A program made the translations under genes and the position numbers. Below the pieces are notes generated by a model. It worked only from the letters and a program-made list of their open reading frames with translations. It made no database searches and was not told the DNA's origin. A DNA stretch of 64,000 nt from Sitta carolinensis (Eukaryota > Chordata > Aves > Passeriformes > Sittidae), in assembly GCA_032173965.1 (NCBI GenBank), contig JAVUNC010000019.1, positions 3,844,501-3,908,500 of the forward strand, read 5' to 3'. Positions 63,903-64,000 of the stretch are shown in pieces; position 1 is the first letter of the stretch; each line of letters opens with the position of its first letter.

Positions 63903-64000
63903 AGAGAGATAAAGCCACAACAAAATCAAATACTTTCAGGGATTAAATAGGGAAAATATTATAGCTCACTGCTTTGGTGTTTCTAAAACACATAACTGCT

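Noticed and set aside
63672..63929. Tyr-Leu-Ser-Ile repeat protein on the minus strand
   Set aside because: Direct translation of the TAGA microsatellite.
1..64000. Known microRNA, tRNA, rRNA or CRISPR sequences
   Set aside because: I looked by eye for common microRNA cores, tRNA box motifs and regularly spaced direct repeats with unique spacers and recognised none. The only regular array is the minisatellite, which has no spacers.

Overview
The window looks like nuclear DNA from a bird, most likely a songbird. The evidence is several truncated CR1 non-LTR retrotransposon copies ending in the typical avian 3' motif (close to 'CAACCCAAACCATTCTATGATT'), one solo endogenous-retrovirus LTR of a type I associate with passerines, low overall repeat density, and AT-rich, CpG-poor sequence with many A and T homopolymers. 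The species assignment is inference. Nothing suggests bacterial, plastid or viral genomic DNA.

I find no protein-coding gene that I can support. The open reading frames are short, overlap on both strands, and do not resemble families I recognise. The longest (216 codons, minus strand, 16912-17562) is treated as a curiosity, not a gene. The window is best read as intergenic or intronic DNA. I recognise no rRNA, tRNA, known microRNA or CRISPR array.

Layout: 1-10162 is unannotated AT-rich DNA. 10163-10575 is a decayed CR1. 10576-20859 is unannotated and contains the 216-codon ORF and a homeodomain-site-rich patch near 16.0 kb. 20860-20976 is a minus-strand CR1 tail. 23518-23775 is a 45-bp minisatellite. 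25374-25442 is a CR1 tail followed by a GC-richer block. 26906-26928 is a 23-G run. 28484-28588 is an internal CR1 fragment. 35511-35540 is a 30-A run. 38301-38528 and 38733-39109 are two neighbouring plus-strand CR1 copies. 47492-48127 is a complete solo LTR on the minus strand, flanked by a 6-bp target-site duplication. 53071-53135 is a short palindromic interspersed repeat. 56597-56696 holds a long-looped hairpin. 61230-61560 contains a sharply CpG-dense patch and looks like a regulatory element. 63807-63902 is a GATA microsatellite.

Because no genes are supported, there is no pathway to describe. The most useful observations are the exact LTR boundaries, with a Grainyhead-type palindrome inside the LTR, the codon-length minisatellite, the 16-bp perfect inverted repeat at 56.6 kb, and the CpG-dense candidate regulatory element at 61.3-61.6 kb.
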